Made by a program: the position numbers and the translations under genes
Shown: positions 6,171-8,802 of the stretch, piece after piece
Position numbering within the stretch: position 1 is the first letter of the stretch
Layout of the letters: each line of letters begins with the position of its first letter
From: Hyphomicrobiales bacterium
GTDB taxonomy: Bacteria; Pseudomonadota; Alphaproteobacteria; Rhizobiales; Beijerinckiaceae
NCBI GenBank assembly: GCA_003164825.1
Contig: PLUH01000117.1
Span: 218 to 9,019 of the forward strand
Length of the DNA: 8,802 nt
Reading direction: 5' to 3'
The notes under the pieces: generated by a model
Databases searched by the model: none
What the model saw: the letters and a program-made list of their open reading frames with translations, nothing else
Told to the model about the DNA's origin: nothing

Positions 6171-7045
6171 TGCGCGGGCTCCGGCATAAGGTCGGAAAGT
6201 CTGAGGTTTTGCCTGCCGGCGGCGTCGAAATTCTCGGGCGCCAGCCAGCGTTCGTAGGCCGCCTTGCGCGCCGGCCACTCGCCGTCGAGCATCGCGAACC
6301 ACGCCGTGTCGCGATTGCGGCCCTTGACGATCATGTGCTGGCGAAAGACACCCTCGAAGGAAAAGCCGAACCGCTTCGCCGCGCGCTTCGAAGGCGCGTT
6401 GAGGTTGTTGCACTTCCACTCGTAGCGGCGATAGCCGAGCTCATCGAAGACGTATCTCGCGAATAGATATTGGGCCTCGGTCGCGCCGGCGGTCCGCTGC
6501 ATCGCCGGCGTGTACATGATGTTGCCAACCTCGATGACCCGATTGGCCGCGTCGATGCGCATCAGCGTCTGATAGCCGACCGCGCGCCCCGAAGAATTGT
6601 CGACGACGGCGAAAAACAGAGGGTCGGCGGAACGCGCCTTGAGCTCGATGTTCGAACGAAAGTCGTCGAGACTGCGATAAGGCCCGTCGAACAGATAATT
6701 CCAGACGCTCTCCCGCGCCGCGTCGCCATTCGAGCCTTCGAAGAGAGCAGCGGCGTGCTTGTCCGGGTCGAGTGGCGCGAGCGTGACCCACCGCCCTTGG
6801 AGCGTGATCCGCCCGGGCCGCTTGGCGGGGTGAGCGTCGACGAGGGGGCCGATGGGCTGGGTCGTCGGCGCTGTCGTCATATCCTCGTGCCCCCATAGCG
6901 CATCAATTTCCTCTTTCGTCACTTCGCGACCGTTCGGACCAGCCGCCGCCGCCAACTCCCACGCAAGATCCTCGAACCTTTCGCGCAGAGGCCGCGCGGA
7001 TTCGCGGGCCGGCTCGCCCGCAGTGGGCTCGGTGAAGTTGGTCAA
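6167..7045 (-). CDS. GNAT acetyltransferase, RimJ/RimL type, with N-terminal extension
   Basis: GNAT proteins move acetyl from acetyl-CoA to an amine on a protein N-terminus or small molecule. The fold occupies about residues 80-255 of 292: ITLQGRWVTLAPLDPDKH opens it (80-97), GYQTLMRIDAANRVIEVGNIMYTP gives the central strands, QRTAGATEA (183-191) is the acetyl-CoA pyrophosphate loop, and RRYEWKCNNLNAPSKRAAKR is the helix typical of the RimL group. About 55 extra residues precede it, with a predicted helix (RERFEDLAWELAAA) and no membrane segment or signal peptide. The TTG at 7045 overlaps the dehydratase stop as TTGA and has AGGGA 6 bases upstream, so I prefer it. ATG 6880-6878 would give a 237-residue protein of normal family length, but its nearest GAGG sits only 2 bases away. 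The protein lies between a dehydratase and a lyase-fold gene, overlapping both, so it is translationally coupled. The substrate is unknown. Confidence 0.9.
   Translation of the reverse strand: MTNFTEPTAGEPARESARPLRERFEDLAWELAAAAGPNGREVTKEEIDALWGHEDMTTAPTTQPIGPLVDAHPAKRPGRITLQGRWVTLAPLDPDKHAAALFEGSNGDAARESVWNYLFDGPYRSLDDFRSNIELKARSADPLFFAVVDNSSGRAVGYQTLMRIDAANRVIEVGNIMYTPAMQRTAGATEAQYLFARYVFDELGYRRYEWKCNNLNAPSKRAAKRFGFSFEGVFRQHMIVKGRNRDTAWFAMLDGEWPARKAAYERWLAPENFDAAGRQNLRLSDLMPEPAQ
6179..6184 (-). promoter_or_regulatory. Ribosome-binding site for the PEP mutase-family gene
   Basis: CCGGAG on the minus strand lies 8 bases before the ATG at 6170, inside the last codons of the acetyltransferase gene. 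It decides the start against the longer open frame that begins at 6419. Confidence 0.6.
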
Positions 7046-8802
7046 TGATTATCCCTGGGCACGCCCATCGTCTGCGCCAGGCGCTGGTAGTGGACCGCGG
7101 GTTTGAGCACCATGCCCTCGTCGAACTGGGCCACCATCTCGCGCTGGATCTGCTGCCACGGCGTCTGGCTCTCCGGATACTGGTAGCCCCCGTGCTCAGC
7201 GAGCGCTGCGCGGCGCTCATTGAGCTCGGCGTCCGAGATCAGGATATTGGCCGAGCGCTTCTTGAGATCGATGCGCACCCGGTCGCCAGTCCTGATGAGC
7301 GCCAAACCCCCTCCCGCCGCCGCCTCGGGGGAGGCGTTGAGGATCGAAGGCGAACCGGAGGTGCCGGACTGCCGGCCGTCGCCAACGCACGGAAGCGCGT
7401 GGACGCCCTTCTTGATCAGCGCCGCCGGCGGCTGCATGTTGACGACTTCGGCCCCGCCCGGATAGCCGATCGGCCCCGTGCCGCGAATGAACAGAATGCT
7501 GTGCTCGTCGATCTTGAGCTTCGGGTCGTCGATCCGGCGGTGATAATCCTCCGGCCCGTCGAACACGATCGCCCGTCCCTCGAACGCCTCGGGGTCTTTC
7601 GGGTTTGACAGGAAGCGGCGCCGGAACTCCTCGTCGATCACGCTCGTCTTCATGATCGCGTCGTCGAACAGGTTGCCGCTGAACACAATGAAGCCGGCGT
7701 CTTCCTTCAGCGGCTTGCCGATGGGCGCGATGACGTCGGGATCGTCGGAGCGCGTCTTGGCGCAATTCTCGCCGATCGTCTTGCCGTTCACGGTCAGCGC
7801 CTTCTCATGGATGAGCTTGCGCTTCATCAATTCGTTGACGACCGCCGGAACGCCGCCGGCGCGATGGAACTCCTCGCCCAGATATTTGCCCGCCGGCTGC
7901 ATGTTGACCAGCAGCGGCACGTGGTGGCCGACCCGCTCCCAGTCCTCGATCGTCAGCTTGACCCCGATGTGCCGGGCGATAGCGTTGATGTGGATCGGCG
8001 CGTTGGTCGAGCCGCCGATCGCGCTATTGACCACGATCGCGTTCTCGAGCGCCTCCCGGGTCAGGATGTCGGACGGCTTGAGGTCTTCCCAAACCATTTC
8101 GACAATCCGCCTGCCGGTGTGATAGGCGATTTGGCCCCGCTCGCGATGGGGCGCGGGAATCGCCGCGCAGCCAGGCAGGCTCATGCCCAGGGCTTCGGCC
8201 AGCGCATTCATCGTCGAGGCGGTGCCCATCGTGTTGCAGTGGCCGATCGAGGGCGCCGAGGAGGTAACGATCTCCATGAACTGCTCATAGTCGATCTTGC
8301 CCTCGGCGAGGTCGGAGCGGGCCCGCCACACGATCGTGCCCGAGCCGGTGCGCTCGCCGTGATGCCAGCCGTTGTTCATCGGTCCGCCCGAGAGCACGAT
8401 CGCCGGAATGTTGACCGTCGCCGCCGCCATGATGCAGGCCGGGGTCGTCTTGTCGCAGCCGGTCGTCAGCACCACTCCGTCGAGAAAATAGCCCATTAGC
8501 ACCTCGACCAGGCCGAGATAGGCGAGATTGCGGTCAAGCGCCGCCGTCGGCCGCTTGCCCGTCTCCTGAATGGGGTGGACCGGAAACTCGAACGCCACGC
8601 CGCCGGCCGCAGTGATCCCGTCGCGCACCCGCTTGGCGAGTTCGAGGTGGTGGCGGTTGCAGGGCGAAAGATCGGAGCCGGTCTGGGCGATGCCGATGAT
8701 CGGCTTGCCCGAGCGCAGCTCGCCGGGCGTCAGGCCGAAATTGAGGTAGCGCTCGATATAGAGCGCCGTCATGCCCGGGTTTTCCGGATTGTCGAACCAG
8801 AG
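7042..8802 (-). CDS. IlvD/Edd-family dehydratase, pentonate (L-arabinonate) dehydratase-like; 5' end beyond window
   Basis: These [2Fe-2S], Mg2+ enzymes remove water from dihydroxy- or sugar acids to give 2-keto(-3-deoxy) acids. There are 586 visible residues; the frame is open to the edge, beginning LWFDNPENPGMTALYIERY, so the ATG at 8772 is internal and roughly 10 residues are missing. Counting from the first visible residue, the cluster cysteines are Cys48 (SDLSPCNRHH), Cys116 (TTGCDKTTPAC) and Cys189 (SIGHCNTMGTAST). Metal ligands are probably Glu80, Asp117 and the carbamylated Lys118. GTSGSPS (480-486) holds the likely catalytic serine. With 11 residues added, the cysteine spacing equals Cys59/127/200 as I recall them for Rhizobium leguminosarum L-arabinonate dehydratase. 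That and the WFDNP...SDLSPCNRHH start favour a pentonate dehydratase over branched-chain IlvD or Edd. The actual sugar acid is unproven. It is the first visible gene of a three-gene operon and overlaps the acetyltransferase start by 4 bases. Confidence 0.94.
   Translation of the reverse strand, partial: LWFDNPENPGMTALYIERYLNFGLTPGELRSGKPIIGIAQTGSDLSPCNRHHLELAKRVRDGITAAGGVAFEFPVHPIQETGKRPTAALDRNLAYLGLVEVLMGYFLDGVVLTTGCDKTTPACIMAAATVNIPAIVLSGGPMNNGWHHGERTGSGTIVWRARSDLAEGKIDYEQFMEIVTSSAPSIGHCNTMGTASTMNALAEALGMSLPGCAAIPAPHRERGQIAYHTGRRIVEMVWEDLKPSDILTREALENAIVVNSAIGGSTNAPIHINAIARHIGVKLTIEDWERVGHHVPLLVNMQPAGKYLGEEFHRAGGVPAVVNELMKRKLIHEKALTVNGKTIGENCAKTRSDDPDVIAPIGKPLKEDAGFIVFSGNLFDDAIMKTSVIDEEFRRRFLSNPKDPEAFEGRAIVFDGPEDYHRRIDDPKLKIDEHSILFIRGTGPIGYPGGAEVVNMQPPAALIKKGVHALPCVGDGRQSGTSGSPSILNASPEAAAGGGLALIRTGDRVRIDLKKRSANILISDAELNERRAALAEHGGYQYPESQTPWQQIQREMVAQFDEGMVLKPAVHYQRLAQTMGVPRDNH
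7052..7056 (-). promoter_or_regulatory. Ribosome-binding site supporting the TTG start of the acetyltransferase
   Basis: AGGGA on the minus strand ends 6 bases before the TTG at 7045-7043, within the last codons of the dehydratase gene. Together with the TTGA stop/start overlap it favours the long form of the acetyltransferase over the internal ATG at 6880. Confidence 0.5.

Noticed and set aside
6171..6419. N-terminal extension of the PEP mutase-family frame up to 6419
   Set aside because: These 83 codons are out-of-frame translation of the acetyltransferase gene. The ATG at 6170 has a ribosome-binding site, an ATGA overlap and the normal family start.

Overview
This 8.8 kb, GC-rich window looks like ordinary chromosome from an alphaproteobacterium. 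The evidence for that is an FtsY receptor with an acidic, Ala/Pro-rich N-terminal extension, a very large transglutaminase-DUF2126 fusion, a pentonate-dehydratase type IlvD/Edd protein, and heavy G/C use at third codon positions. Hyphomicrobiales is my best guess; nothing in the window fixes the genus. I see no insertion sequence, phage gene, CRISPR array, tRNA or rRNA.

Layout. (1) 1-489, minus strand: the N-terminal 163 codons of ftsY, the signal recognition particle receptor, cut by the window edge inside its G domain. (2) 490-553: a short divergent spacer with a perfect 7-bp GC hairpin. (3) 554-1285, plus: an RluA-family pseudouridine synthase. (4) 1439-4762, plus: a 1107-residue protein with an N-terminal transglutaminase (complete Cys-His-Asp triad) fused to DUF2126, a predicted amidoligase domain. 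(5) 4763-5351: a 589-bp gap between converging genes. It has no convincing gene but is unusually rich in hairpins. It holds a terminator-like stem right at the transglutaminase stop, a sigma70-like promoter on the plus strand, and then a run of stem-loops built on CGAAA/TTTCG words, one of them followed by a T-tract. I read this as a candidate small RNA or structured repeat locus. (6) 5352-8802, minus: three genes transcribed from right to left with overlapping stop and start codons. They are an IlvD/Edd-family sugar-acid dehydratase (5' end outside the window), a RimJ/RimL-type GNAT acetyltransferase, and an isocitrate lyase/PEP mutase superfamily protein.

How the genes fit together. The first three genes are independent: protein targeting, RNA modification, and a peptide-modifying or peptide-cleaving enzyme of unknown substrate. 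The last three form one tightly coupled operon (TTGA and ATGA overlaps). The dehydratase should make a 2-keto-3-deoxy acid from a sugar acid. The PEP mutase-fold protein is the kind of enzyme that handles pyruvate-enolate chemistry, so a dehydratase-then-lyase route ending in pyruvate is a reasonable hypothesis, with the acetyltransferase's role open. The least explained parts of the window are the hairpin cluster at 4950-5340 and the substrate logic of this operon.
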